A program made the position numbers and the translations under genes. Below are positions 1-5,864 of a stretch of 6,146 bases of DNA, one piece after another. The DNA is from a bacterium (GTDB taxonomy: Bacteria > Planctomycetota > J058 > JAJDCP01): the NCBI GenBank assembly GCA_030428695.1, contig JAUIEM010000484.1:1-6146 (forward strand), in the 5' to 3' direction. Position 1 is the stretch's first letter; the number at the start of each line of letters is the position of its first letter. The notes under the pieces are model-generated. The model saw only the letters and a list, made by a program, of their open reading frames with translations. It did not search any database and was not told the origin of the DNA.

Positions 1-279
1 GACCTGGAACTCCGGGTCGAGCAGCACCTCCTCGGTGGTCGCGGTGCCGTTGGTGTGCAGGAGCTTGCCTTCGAGGGCGGCGTCGAGGCTGGCCGATTCG
101 ACGGACACGGCGGTGGCGTCGGCGTCATCGATGTCGTTGGCGCGCTCGAGGGAGCGTCCCTCGTTCCACCACAGCAGGCCGAAGGAGGCGAGGAAGAGCA
201 GGATGCCCATGCCCGCCTGAACGATCGACTTGCCGAGGTTGCCGCCCATGCCGGTGCGGGTGACGCGTGTGAAGGCCAT
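1..279 (-). CDS. TMEM43-family membrane protein, N-terminal part (cut by window edge)
   Basis: The gene reads leftward from ATG at 279-277 and stays open to base 1, giving 93 residues; its 3' part lies outside the window. An AGGAG ribosome binding site sits just upstream. Residues 20-37 form one hydrophobic segment that ends in LLWWNEGRS. A membrane helix followed by a WNEGR-type motif near the N-terminus is the hallmark of the TMEM43/LUMA family (DUF1625), whose bacterial members are membrane proteins of unknown function. After the helix the chain becomes acidic and extracytoplasmic-looking, with EEVLLDPEF near the cut. It is divergent from the regulator gene at 426 and may share its intergenic control region. 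The family assignment rests on the N-terminal signature only. Confidence 0.75.
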   Translation of the reverse strand, partial: MAFTRVTRTGMGGNLGKSIVQAGMGILLFLASFGLLWWNEGRSLERANDIDDADATAVSVESASLDAALEGKLLHTNGTATTEEVLLDPEFQV

Positions 280-353
280 CGTTTCTCCTCTCGCTGGGTG
301 AATCTGCGCTTGCTGGATACAGGGAATCGCCCCGCGCTGCAAACGTTGGCTCA

Positions 354-393
354 TCCGACAGATTTTTTTTCCTTGAAAAACTAGACTGTCGGA
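354..393. promoter_or_regulatory. Candidate operator: perfect 8-bp inverted repeat
   Basis: TCCGACAG (354-361) and its exact complement CTGTCGGA (386-393) lie with starts 32 bp apart, about three helical turns, so both arms face the same side of the DNA. They enclose an A/T-rich stretch in otherwise GC-rich DNA: a run of eight T (363-370) and a possible -35 box TTGAAA (373-378). A weak -10 candidate TACTCT (395-400) follows after 16 bases. The arrangement suits a dimeric winged-helix repressor acting on its own promoter and possibly on the divergent gene. The repeat is seen directly; binding by the adjacent regulator is inference. Confidence 0.5.
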
Positions 394-425
394 CTACTCT
401 GGGAACAGCCACCCGAGGAAGCCCG

Positions 426-1022
426 ATGCCCGACGCCCTCCGTGTCATCCGCGAGCCCGCCCAGGCCTCCGCCGTGCTGCAGCCGCTGCGGGCCCGCCTG
501 CTCGGCCTGCTGCGCGAGCCGCAGTCCGCCGCCGGCCTGGCCCGCAGCCTCGCGCTGCCCCGGCAGCGGCTGCGCTACCACCTGCGCGAGCTCGAGAAGC
601 TCGGCCTGGTGGAAGAGGTCGCGTCGCGGCGCAAGGGCAACTGCGTCGAGCGGCTGATGCAGGCGCGGGCGCGGTCCTGGGTGCTGTCGCCCGAGGTGCT
701 CGGCGAGCTCGGGGTCGCGCCGGAGGATGTGCAGGACCGCTTCTCCAGCGCCTACCTGACCGCCGTCCTCGCCCGCTGCCTGCGCGACCTCGTCGCCCAG
801 CGGGCCGAGGCACGCCACGCGGGCAAGCGGCTGGCGACGCTGAGCCTGCAGGCCGACGTGCGCTTCGCTTCCGCCGCCGCCCGGACGTCCTTCAGCGAAG
901 AGCTCGCCGCCAGCCTCGCGAACCTGGTCGCCAAGTACCACGACGCAGAGGCCGACGGCGGGCGCAGCTTCCGCTTCACCCTCGCCGCCCAGCCGACGCC
1001 GATCCCGGAGGACGAGACATGA
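426..1022 (+). CDS. ArsR-type winged-helix transcriptional regulator
   Basis: This 198-residue protein has an N-terminal winged-helix DNA-binding domain at about residues 15-80. A first helix is followed by the SAAGLARSLAL helix, the putative recognition helix PRQRLRYHLRELEKLG (45-60), and a wing LVEEVASRRKGNCVERL. RYHLRELEKLGLV is the typical signature of the ArsR/HTH_20 group. The remaining hundred or so residues are helical and end in a strand-like FRFTLAAQPTP, making it longer than minimal metal-sensing ArsR proteins. No clustered Cys/His metal site is visible, so metal sensing is unlikely. The start at 426 has GAGGAA at 415-420. It is the first gene of an operon with an SRPBCC protein, a pairing common in this regulator group. 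The likely role is local autoregulation; the ligand is unknown. Confidence 0.85.
   Translation: MPDALRVIREPAQASAVLQPLRARLLGLLREPQSAAGLARSLALPRQRLRYHLRELEKLGLVEEVASRRKGNCVERLMQARARSWVLSPEVLGELGVAPEDVQDRFSSAYLTAVLARCLRDLVAQRAEARHAGKRLATLSLQADVRFASAAARTSFSEELAASLANLVAKYHDAEADGGRSFRFTLAAQPTPIPEDET
1007..1011 (+). promoter_or_regulatory. Relict Shine-Dalgarno at end of regulator gene
   Basis: GGAGG lies inside the last codons of the regulator, 7 bases before the ATG at 1019 that overlaps the regulator's TGA. It has no conventional gene to serve now: the frame it opens is the short frame inside the palindromic element. It would be ideally placed for the SRPBCC gene if the element were absent, so it supports an ancestral ATGA overlap at this point. 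Confidence 0.6.
1018..1022 (+). repeat. Left copy of CATGA direct repeat (putative target-site duplication)
   Basis: CATGA at 1018-1022 recurs at 1173-1177, and the two copies flank the palindromic element exactly. The bases immediately outside differ. Collapsing the copies joins the regulator's last codons to the SRPBCC start codon with an ATGA overlap. The match is short, and CATG is itself palindromic, so a duplication of 4 rather than 5 bp is possible. Confidence 0.55.
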
Positions 1023-1177
1023 GCTTGTCTCCGAATTCCGCGAGGGCGTCGCGTAGCGCCGGGCCGCAAGATCGAGGACTGAGTTCGACGGGTGGCGGTG
1101 TCCCTCGGAGAACGAAGACGAAGAGCTTGCGAGCCCGCCGCAAGCGAGGCCCCGTGGAATGGGAGACACGCTCATGA
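1019..1177 (+). CDS. 52-codon open frame traversing the palindromic element
   Basis: An ATG at 1019 overlaps the regulator stop as ATGA, has GGAGG 7 bases upstream, and opens a frame of 52 codons. Its TGA (1175-1177) again overlaps the next gene's ATG. The product would be a basic, Arg/Ser-rich peptide starting MSLSPNSARASRS and ending EWETRS, with no recognisable domain or signal. It lies wholly inside the inverted-repeat element, so it is more likely an incidental frame than a conserved gene. Its translation could nevertheless preserve coupling between the regulator and SRPBCC genes, because ribosomes ending at 1177 would be on top of the start at 1174. Confidence 0.3.
   Translation: MSLSPNSARASRSAGPQDRGLSSTGGGVPRRTKTKSLRARRKRGPVEWETRS
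1023..1172. mobile_element. Putative MITE/ERIC-like palindromic insertion element
   Basis: The segment folds back on itself almost end to end. Paired blocks, in order from the outside and including the flanking repeat, are: CATGAGC 1018-1024 with 1170-1176; TGTCTCC 1026-1032 with 1162-1168; ATTCC 1035-1039 with 1156-1160; TCGC 1049-1052 with 1144-1147; GCG 1056-1058 with 1139-1141; CGGGC 1060-1064 with 1133-1137; CGCAAG 1065-1070 with 1126-1131. By hand roughly 45 of 56 left-arm bases pair, with small bulges. A tighter local hairpin, GCTTGCG/CGCAAGC with a 7-base loop (1125-1145), is an alternative fold. There is no transposase, so it would be non-autonomous. The size, imperfect palindromy and intra-operon position resemble ERIC or NEMIS elements, but I do not recognise a named family. 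A structured RNA is the main alternative. Confidence 0.6.
1161..1165 (+). promoter_or_regulatory. Ribosome binding site supplied by the element's right end
   Basis: GGGAG lies 8 bases before ATG 1174 and is the only good Shine-Dalgarno for the SRPBCC gene as the sequence now stands. It belongs to the right terminal arm of the palindromic element and would be sequestered by TGTCTCC at 1026-1032 if the long hairpin formed, giving a possible translational switch. It also favours 1174 over the in-frame ATG at 1159, which has only a weaker GAGG upstream. Confidence 0.5.
1173..1177 (+). repeat. Right copy of CATGA direct repeat (putative target-site duplication)
   Basis: This second copy of CATGA contains the start codon now used by the SRPBCC gene (ATG 1174-1176) and the stop codon of the frame inside the element (TGA 1175-1177). 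Confidence 0.55.
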
Positions 1178-1974
1178 CCGAGGAAGGCCGCCGCATCGAC
1201 GAGCGCATCGAGCTCGACGCGTCCCCCGACCGCGTCTGGCACGCCCTGACCGACGCCGAGCAGCTCGCCCGCTGGTTCGCCCAGAGCGCCGAGGTCGAGC
1301 CCGGCCCCGGGGGCTCGATCAGCGTCGCCTGGGAGCCGCCCTTCGCGATGAAGTGCAAGGTCGCGACCTGGCAGCCCGGCGAGCGCCTCGCCCTGCGCAT
1401 GGCCCGCGGGCCGGACATCGAGGTCGCGGTCGACTACGAGATCGCCGCCAAGGGCGGAAAGACCGAGCTGCGGGTCGTGCAGTACGGCTTCGGCGACGGC
1501 TCCGACTGGGACGACGAGATCGAGACCACCCGCGGCGGCTGGCGCTTCTTCCTGCGCGCCCTGCGCCAGCTCCTCGAGGTCCACGACGGCGCGGCCCGGC
1601 GCTGCGCCTCCGCCCGCACCCACCCCCTGTGCCTGTCACGGGCCGAGATCTGGCGCCGCCTGACCGCGCCCGAGGGGCTGTTCGCCGGCCTCGCCGTCGA
1701 CGGCCTGGCCGAAGGGGACCCGGTCGCCTTCCGTGGCCCCGCCGGCGACTTCTCCGGCCGGGTCTGGGTGCACCAGCCGGGCATGCAGCTCGGCCTGGAG
1801 CTCGACGGCCTCGGGCGCGGCAACCTGCTGCTCGAGCTCGAGCCGCTCGGGGAGGGGAAGCTGCTGCCCGCGCTCTGGATCTCGACCTGGGGCCTCGGCG
1901 CCGATGCCGTCGACGCCCTGCAGGCGCGCTGCCGCGCCCTGTTCACCACCCTGTTTCCCGAGGAGGAAAACTGA
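1174..1974 (+). CDS. SRPBCC (AHSA1-like) protein with a probable second SRPBCC repeat
   Basis: This 266-residue protein begins with a domain of the Hsp90-ATPase-activator-like SRPBCC fold. RIDERIELDASPDRVWHALT (residues 7-26) matches the family's first strand and helix. LARWFA (31-36), the strand rich in WEPPFAMKCKV, and the closing helix RGGWRFFLRALRQLLEVHDG (120-139) match the rest. Residues 150-262 look like a second, more diverged copy: SRAEIWRRLTAPEGLF echoes the VW..LTD..LARWF motif, and a helix DALQARCRALFTTLFP closes it. Typical single-domain members are about 140-160 residues. There are no catalytic residues to read, and the fold binds hydrophobic ligands or client proteins. The start at 1174 is preferred to 1159 because GGGAG is 8 bases upstream. 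The stop overlaps the next gene's start as TGATG. The ligand is unknown. Confidence 0.85.
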   Translation: MTEEGRRIDERIELDASPDRVWHALTDAEQLARWFAQSAEVEPGPGGSISVAWEPPFAMKCKVATWQPGERLALRMARGPDIEVAVDYEIAAKGGKTELRVVQYGFGDGSDWDDEIETTRGGWRFFLRALRQLLEVHDGAARRCASARTHPLCLSRAEIWRRLTAPEGLFAGLAVDGLAEGDPVAFRGPAGDFSGRVWVHQPGMQLGLELDGLGRGNLLLELEPLGEGKLLPALWISTWGLGADAVDALQARCRALFTTLFPEEEN

Positions 1975-2594
1975 TGCGTCCCCTGTGCCTGTCCCTGCTG
2001 CTGCTGTTCGCCCTGCCCGCCTTCGCGCAGGACCGCGAGGAGATCGACCCGAGCACCCTGACCGAAGAAGAGAAGCGCGAGATCGCTCGCCAGGTCCAGG
2101 CGCTGCAAGGCCCTGGCCCCGAGCACGAGCTGCTCGCGCGCAGCGTCGGCCGCTTCGACACCCTCGTCGAGCTGTGGCCGACCCCGGGCGCCGCGGAGTC
2201 GATGACCTTCCGCGGCAGCTCCGAGGGCAAGCTGCTCCTCGACGGGAGCTTCCTGCAGCTCGAGTCGACCACCGGCGGGGACGGCTTCACGGTCGGGTCG
2301 ATGGGCCTGCTCGGTTTCGACCGGCGCTTCGGCCACTACACCTACAGCGGCTACGACACCACGGCCACCTACGGTGTCCACGCGACCGGCACCTACGACG
2401 AGGAGACCGGCACCCTCACCCTGTCCGGCGAGGACTACGACCCGATCATGAAGGTCACGCAGAAGTACGACTTCGTGTTCCGCTACCCCGACGAGGACAC
2501 GACGGTGATCGAGATCTGGTTCAAGGACAAGTCCCACGGCAACGACGAGCCCTTCAAGATGGTCGAGATCACCCACGTCCGCGCCGAGGACTGA
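1974..2594 (+). CDS. Secreted DUF1579-family protein
   Basis: This 206-residue protein starts with a clear signal peptide: Arg at position 2, a Leu-rich core, and an ALPAFA cleavage site, so the mature chain begins near Gln19. A short acidic helical spacer (about 22-44) precedes the DUF1579 domain. That domain opens with GPGPEHELLARSVGRFD (47-62) and continues with LWPTPGAAESMTFRG, LLLDGSFLQLE, GLLGFDRRFGHYTYSGYD, GTYDEETGTLTLSGE and a final FKMVEITHVRAED. These are the usual family blocks, predicting a beta-rich fold with conserved aromatic residues but no established activity. It overlaps the SRPBCC gene by one base (TGATG), with GAGGAGG about 5 bases upstream, so the two are translationally coupled. 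DUF1579 and SRPBCC proteins under ArsR-type regulators suggest small-molecule or lipid handling, which is only inference. Confidence 0.85.
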   Translation: MRPLCLSLLLLFALPAFAQDREEIDPSTLTEEEKREIARQVQALQGPGPEHELLARSVGRFDTLVELWPTPGAAESMTFRGSSEGKLLLDGSFLQLESTTGGDGFTVGSMGLLGFDRRFGHYTYSGYDTTATYGVHATGTYDEETGTLTLSGEDYDPIMKVTQKYDFVFRYPDEDTTVIEIWFKDKSHGNDEPFKMVEITHVRAED

Positions 2595-2631
2595 GCGCCG
2601 CCTGGCGCCCCGCCCGGCGACGTGGCGGCGC
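2595..2631 (+). terminator. GC-rich hairpin directly after the DUF1579 stop
   Basis: GCGCCGCC (2595-2602) pairs perfectly with GGCGGCGC (2624-2631), and an inner CGCC (2606-2609) pairs with GGCG (2616-2619). It starts at the first base after the TGA. No T-tract follows, so it is either a U-poor terminator or an mRNA 3'-end stabiliser. Confidence 0.45.
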
Positions 2632-2649
2632 AGGAGCGGCTGTGGGAGC

Positions 2650-2875
2650 GGAGGAGACCGCGATGCTCCGTCACCCCCTGGGACGGTCCTCGTCTGCCTC
2701 GCCCGCGTTTCCCACGCCCAACAGCTCGAGCCGCCGATGGCGGACAAGCGGCCGCACGAGCTGCGCTTCCACGACCACACCCGGATCGACGCGACTTCTG
2801 GCTGCGGGAACGGAGCGACCCCGATGTGCTGGCGTACCTGCGGGCCCCCACCCCTACACGGGCATGCGCGACACA
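2650..2875 (+). pseudogene. Frameshifted 5' remnant of an S9A prolyl oligopeptidase / oligopeptidase B gene
   Basis: GGAGGAG (2650-2656) stands 6 bases before ATG 2663. The start of a secreted S9A peptidase can then be read across three frames. MLRHPLG passes, after a shift near 2680-2686, into VLVCLARVSHAQQLEPP and MADKRPHELRFHDHTRID (to 2790). After two extra bases (2791-2792) comes DFWLRERSDPDVLAYLRA (2793-2846). After another shift comes a trace PYTGMRDT (2852-2875). This matches the family's N-terminal order of PP-A-KRPHEL, H-TR-DDYYWLR, DPEVLAYL-AEN-YT. Only about 70 of the usual 650-720 residues remain; the propeller and the Ser-Asp-His catalytic domain are absent. The signal-like segment suggests the ancestor was exported. 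Sequencing error cannot explain the missing 90 percent. Confidence 0.65.
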
Positions 2876-2894
2876 CCGGTCTGCATCGGGGTTC

Positions 2895-2922
2895 GGCGCA
2901 ACTACCGCTGGGAAGCGGCGCC
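2895..2922 (-). terminator. Hairpin just beyond the oadB-type stop codon
   Basis: On the minus strand, GGCG (2922-2919) and CCGCT (2918-2914) pair with AGCGG (2909-2905) and CGCC (2898-2895), around a 4-base loop, with a 6-base bulge on the 3' side. It begins 2 bases after the TAG at 2927-2925. There is no T-tract, so its role as operon terminator is tentative. Together with 2595-2631 it would mark the ends of two convergent transcripts. Confidence 0.35.
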
Positions 2923-2924
2923 CC

Positions 2925-4058
2925 CTACGACGCCAACGCGAGCAACACGCCGGCGGCGACCGCCGAGCCGATCACGCCCGCGACGTTCGGCCCCATCGCG
3001 TGCATCAAGAGGAAGTTCTGCGGATTCTCCTGTTGCCCGACGGTGTTGACCACCCGGGCGGCCATCGGCACGGCGCTGACGCCGGCGGCGCCGATCAGCG
3101 GGTTGACAGGGGTCTTCGACAGCCGGTTCATCAGCTTCCCGAGCAGCACCCCGGTCGCCGTGCCGATCGCGAAGGCGACCAGGCCGAGCAGCAGGATGCC
3201 GATCGTCTGCATCGCGAGGAAGTCCTTCGCCGCGAGCTTCGAGCCCACCGCCAGGCCGAGCAGGATGGTCACGATGTTGATCAGCGAGTTCTGGGCCGTG
3301 TTCGAAAGCCGGTCGGTCACCCCGGAGACCCGGAGCAGGTTCCCGAACATCAGCGCCCCGACCAGCTCGCAGGCCGAGGGCAGCAGCAAGAGGCAGAGGC
3401 CGAAGGTCATCAGCGGGAACAGGATGCGCTCGGTCTTCCCGACCGGGCGCAGCTGCTTCATCACGATCTTCCGCTCCTTCTCGGAGGTCAGAAGCCGCAT
3501 GATCGGCGGCTGGATGATCGGCACCAGCGCCATGTAGGAGTACGCCGCGATCGCGATCGCCCCGAGCAGCTCGGGAGCGAGCCGGGTCGAGACGAAGATC
3601 GCCGTCGGCCCGTCCGCGCCGCCGATGATGCCGATCGCCGAGGCCTGCTCGATGCCGAAGGGGAACATCTCCTTGTCGAGGCCGGCCAGGGCGAGCGCCC
3701 CGAGCAGGGTCGTGAAGATGCCGAACTGTGCCGCCGCCCCGAGCAGGGCGGTCTTCGGTTGGGCGATCAGGGGCCCGAAGTCGGTCAGGGCGCCGACGCC
3801 GATGAAGATCAGCAGCGGGAACAGCCCGTTCTTCACGCCCATCGCGTAGACCAGCCCGAGGAAGCCCTCGCTGGCGATCTCGGCGCCGGGTACGTTGGCG
3901 AGCAGGCCCCCGAAGCCGATCGGCAGCAGCAAGAGCGGCTCGAACTTCTTGACGATCGCGAGATAGAGGAGCACCAGGCAGATCAGGATCATCAGCGCCT
4001 GACCGCCGGTCATGTTGGCGACGCCGGTCGCCTCCCACAGCTTGTGCGCGCCCTCCAT
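2925..4058 (-). CDS. oadB: Sodium-pump decarboxylase beta subunit (OadB family)
   Basis: This 377-residue polytopic membrane protein is the Na+ channel/pump subunit that decarboxylates the carboxybiotin carried by the alpha subunit and exports Na+. It is mostly hydrophobic and carries the family signatures [10 protein letters not shown] (146-155), [13 protein letters not shown] (319-331) and a closing [19 protein letters not shown]. Matching spacing to Klebsiella OadB, the residues known there to matter for Na+ transport are all present: Asp149 (D203), Tyr175 (Y229), Asn319 (N373), Gly323 (G377), Ser328 (S382) and Arg335 (R389). The length lies within the family range. It starts 3 bases after the alpha-subunit stop, with an AGGGG-type ribosome site inside the end of that gene, so it is the third gene of one operon. 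Members serving other biotin decarboxylases are hard to separate by sequence. Confidence 0.93.
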   Translation of the reverse strand: MEGAHKLWEATGVANMTGGQALMILICLVLLYLAIVKKFEPLLLLPIGFGGLLANVPGAEIASEGFLGLVYAMGVKNGLFPLLIFIGVGALTDFGPLIAQPKTALLGAAAQFGIFTTLLGALALAGLDKEMFPFGIEQASAIGIIGGADGPTAIFVSTRLAPELLGAIAIAAYSYMALVPIIQPPIMRLLTSEKERKIVMKQLRPVGKTERILFPLMTFGLCLLLLPSACELVGALMFGNLLRVSGVTDRLSNTAQNSLINIVTILLGLAVGSKLAAKDFLAMQTIGILLLGLVAFAIGTATGVLLGKLMNRLSKTPVNPLIGAAGVSAVPMAARVVNTVGQQENPQNFLLMHAMGPNVAGVIGSAVAAGVLLALAS

Positions 4059-4061
4059 CCG

Positions 4062-5864
4062 CTAACCCCTGACCGTGGCGAGCTTGTCGCCGACCGCGAC
4101 CTGCTGCCCGACCTTGACGTGGATCGCCTCGACCGTGCCCGCGCAAGGGGACTGCACCGGCAGCTCCATCTTCAGCGCCTCGAGGACCAGCAGCACGTCG
4201 CCTTCCTTGACCTGGCTGCCGGGAGTGGCGACCAGCTTGAACACGCTCGCCGCCAGCTCGGCCTTGACCTCGGTGCCGGTCCCGGCGCTGACGGCGACCT
4301 GGCCTCCGCCGCCCGCGGCCAGGGCGCTGACCGCGTAGCTGTAGGAGCGGCCGTTCAGGAGGGCCTCGCCGTCCCGCAGCTCGACCTCGTAGGAGGTGCC
4401 TCCGACGGTGATCTTCAGCCGCTCGGGGCCAGCCGGCTTCGTTGCCTTGGGCTTGGCCTTGAGCTTCTTGCGGATGCCGAGCTTCGCTTCGCCCTTGAGG
4501 AAGGCGATGCCCTTGTCGCCGCAGGTCGCGGCGATGAAGATCGTCTCGTCCTTGACCTCGAGGCCTTCGTCCTTCAGCCGCTTCGTCGCCGCGGCGACGC
4601 CCTTCTTCGGGTCGGCGTCGTTCAGGGCGCGCGGATTTTCGGTCGTCGGCTCGAGCTTGAGCTGCTCCTTGGCGAGCGCGACGATCTCGGGATCGGGCTC
4701 GACCGGCGTCTTGCCGAAGTAGCCGAGCACCATCTTGCCGTAGGAGGGCGAGATCTTCTTCCAGGGCCCGAACATCACGTTGTTGAAGGCCTGCTGGAAG
4801 TAGAACTGGCTGACGGGCGTCACCGAGGTGCCGAAGCCCCCGCGGGTGACGACGTCCCGCATCGCCATGATCACCTTCGGGAAGCGGTCGAGCATATTGT
4901 TGTCGCGCATCATCTGCGTGTTCGCGGTCAGGGCCCCGCCCGGCATCGGCGAGAAGGGGATCAGCGGCTCGACGGCGAGGGCCTCGGGCGGCATGAAGTA
5001 GTCCTTCATGCACTCCTTGAAGACCTCCTCGGCCTCGAGCACCTTCTCGACATCGATGCCGAGGTCGAAGTCGGTCCCCCGCAGGGCGTGCCACATCGTG
5101 ACGAAGTCGGGCTGCGCGGTGCCGCCGGAGACCGGCGCCATGCACAGGTCGATGCCGTCGGCCCCGGCCTCGAGGGCGGCCTGGTAGGTCGCGACGCTGA
5201 TCCCCGCCGTCTCGTGCGTGTGCACGCGCAGGTGGACGTCGTCGCCGAGCAGCTTGCGGGCGGCCTTGATGGTCTCGTACACCTTGCGCGGCGCGGCGGT
5301 GCCCGAGGCGTCCTTGAAGCACACCGAGCTGTACGGCACGTCGGCGTCGAGGATGCTGCGCAGCACCCCGATGTAGAACTCCGGCGTGTGGGCGCCCTCG
5401 CAGCCCGGCGGCAGCTCCATCATCGTCACGACGACCTCGTGCTGGAGGCCCGCGTCGGTGATGCACTTCCCGCTGTAGCTGAGGTTGCGCACGTCGTTGA
5501 GCGCGTCGAAGTTGCGGATGGTCGTCATGCCGTGCTTCTTGAACATCTTCGCGTGCAGGTCGATGATGTCGCTCGACTGTGACTCGAGCCCGACCACGTT
5601 GACGCCGCGGGCGAGGGTCTGCAGGTTGGCGTCGGGACCGACCGTCGCGCGGAAGCGGTCCATCATGTCGAAGGCGTCTTCCTTGCAGTACAGGTACAGC
5701 GCCTGGTAGCGCGCCCCGCCGCCCGCCTCGAAGTGGGTGAAGCCGGCGTCCCGCGCGGCCTCGAGGGCGGGCAGGAAGTCGTCGGTCGCCACCCGCGCGC
5801 CGTACACCGACTGGAAGCCGTCCCGGAAGGACGTGTTCATCACGCTAACGCGTTTCTTCGCCAT
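4062..5864 (-). CDS. oadA: Biotin-dependent decarboxylase alpha subunit (OadA-like carboxyltransferase plus biotin carrier)
   Basis: This 600-residue cytoplasmic subunit moves a carboxyl group from a 2-oxo acid such as oxaloacetate to biotin. The HMGL-like TIM barrel covers about residues 5-290. Its metal ligands are recognisable: Asp15 (FRDGFQS), Lys184 (CFKDASG) and the HTH pair His215/His217. Gln18, Arg86 and Thr313 (PGGALTAN) align with catalytic residues of pyruvate carboxylase. The conserved PYC_OADA region follows to about 465 (SVTPVSQ, GYFGKTPVEPDPEI). A basic Lys/Pro linker then leads to a biotinyl domain with EALKM; the biotin-accepting Lys565 is 35 residues from the end, as is normal. 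The start at 5864 has GGAGG upstream. It overlaps the gamma gene by 20 bases. Phe17 and Leu93 replace the His and Tyr of classical OadA, so the exact substrate is uncertain. Confidence 0.88.
   Translation of the reverse strand: MAKKRVSVMNTSFRDGFQSVYGARVATDDFLPALEAARDAGFTHFEAGGGARYQALYLYCKEDAFDMMDRFRATVGPDANLQTLARGVNVVGLESQSSDIIDLHAKMFKKHGMTTIRNFDALNDVRNLSYSGKCITDAGLQHEVVVTMMELPPGCEGAHTPEFYIGVLRSILDADVPYSSVCFKDASGTAAPRKVYETIKAARKLLGDDVHLRVHTHETAGISVATYQAALEAGADGIDLCMAPVSGGTAQPDFVTMWHALRGTDFDLGIDVEKVLEAEEVFKECMKDYFMPPEALAVEPLIPFSPMPGGALTANTQMMRDNNMLDRFPKVIMAMRDVVTRGGFGTSVTPVSQFYFQQAFNNVMFGPWKKISPSYGKMVLGYFGKTPVEPDPEIVALAKEQLKLEPTTENPRALNDADPKKGVAAATKRLKDEGLEVKDETIFIAATCGDKGIAFLKGEAKLGIRKKLKAKPKATKPAGPERLKITVGGTSYEVELRDGEALLNGRSYSYAVSALAAGGGGQVAVSAGTGTEVKAELAASVFKLVATPGSQVKEGDVLLVLEALKMELPVQSPCAGTVEAIHVKVGQQVAVGDKLATVRG

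Noticed and set aside
280..425. The inverted repeat plus T-run as an intrinsic terminator
   Set aside because: The T-run lies inside the 24-base spacer rather than after the second arm, and the region is between divergent gene starts, so an operator or promoter reading fits better.
1092..2594. A 500-codon frame joining the region over the SRPBCC gene to the DUF1579 protein
   Set aside because: The first 294 codons are the out-of-frame shadow of the SRPBCC gene, Arg/Pro-rich and featureless. The real gene starts at 1974 with a signal peptide and its own ribosome site.
2737..3537. A 266-codon frame starting MADKRPHEL
   Set aside because: Only its first 18 codons match the peptidase N-terminus. 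The frame then leaves the homologous reading and runs antisense through the beta-subunit gene.
2622..5582. A very long open frame on the plus strand (986 codons) opposite the decarboxylase operon
   Set aside because: It lies antisense to the well-supported alpha and beta subunit genes. Its product is rich in Arg, Asp, Gln and His without domains, as expected from reading a GC-rich gene backwards. Only its first part (about 2793-2846) is meaningful, as one piece of the peptidase remnant.
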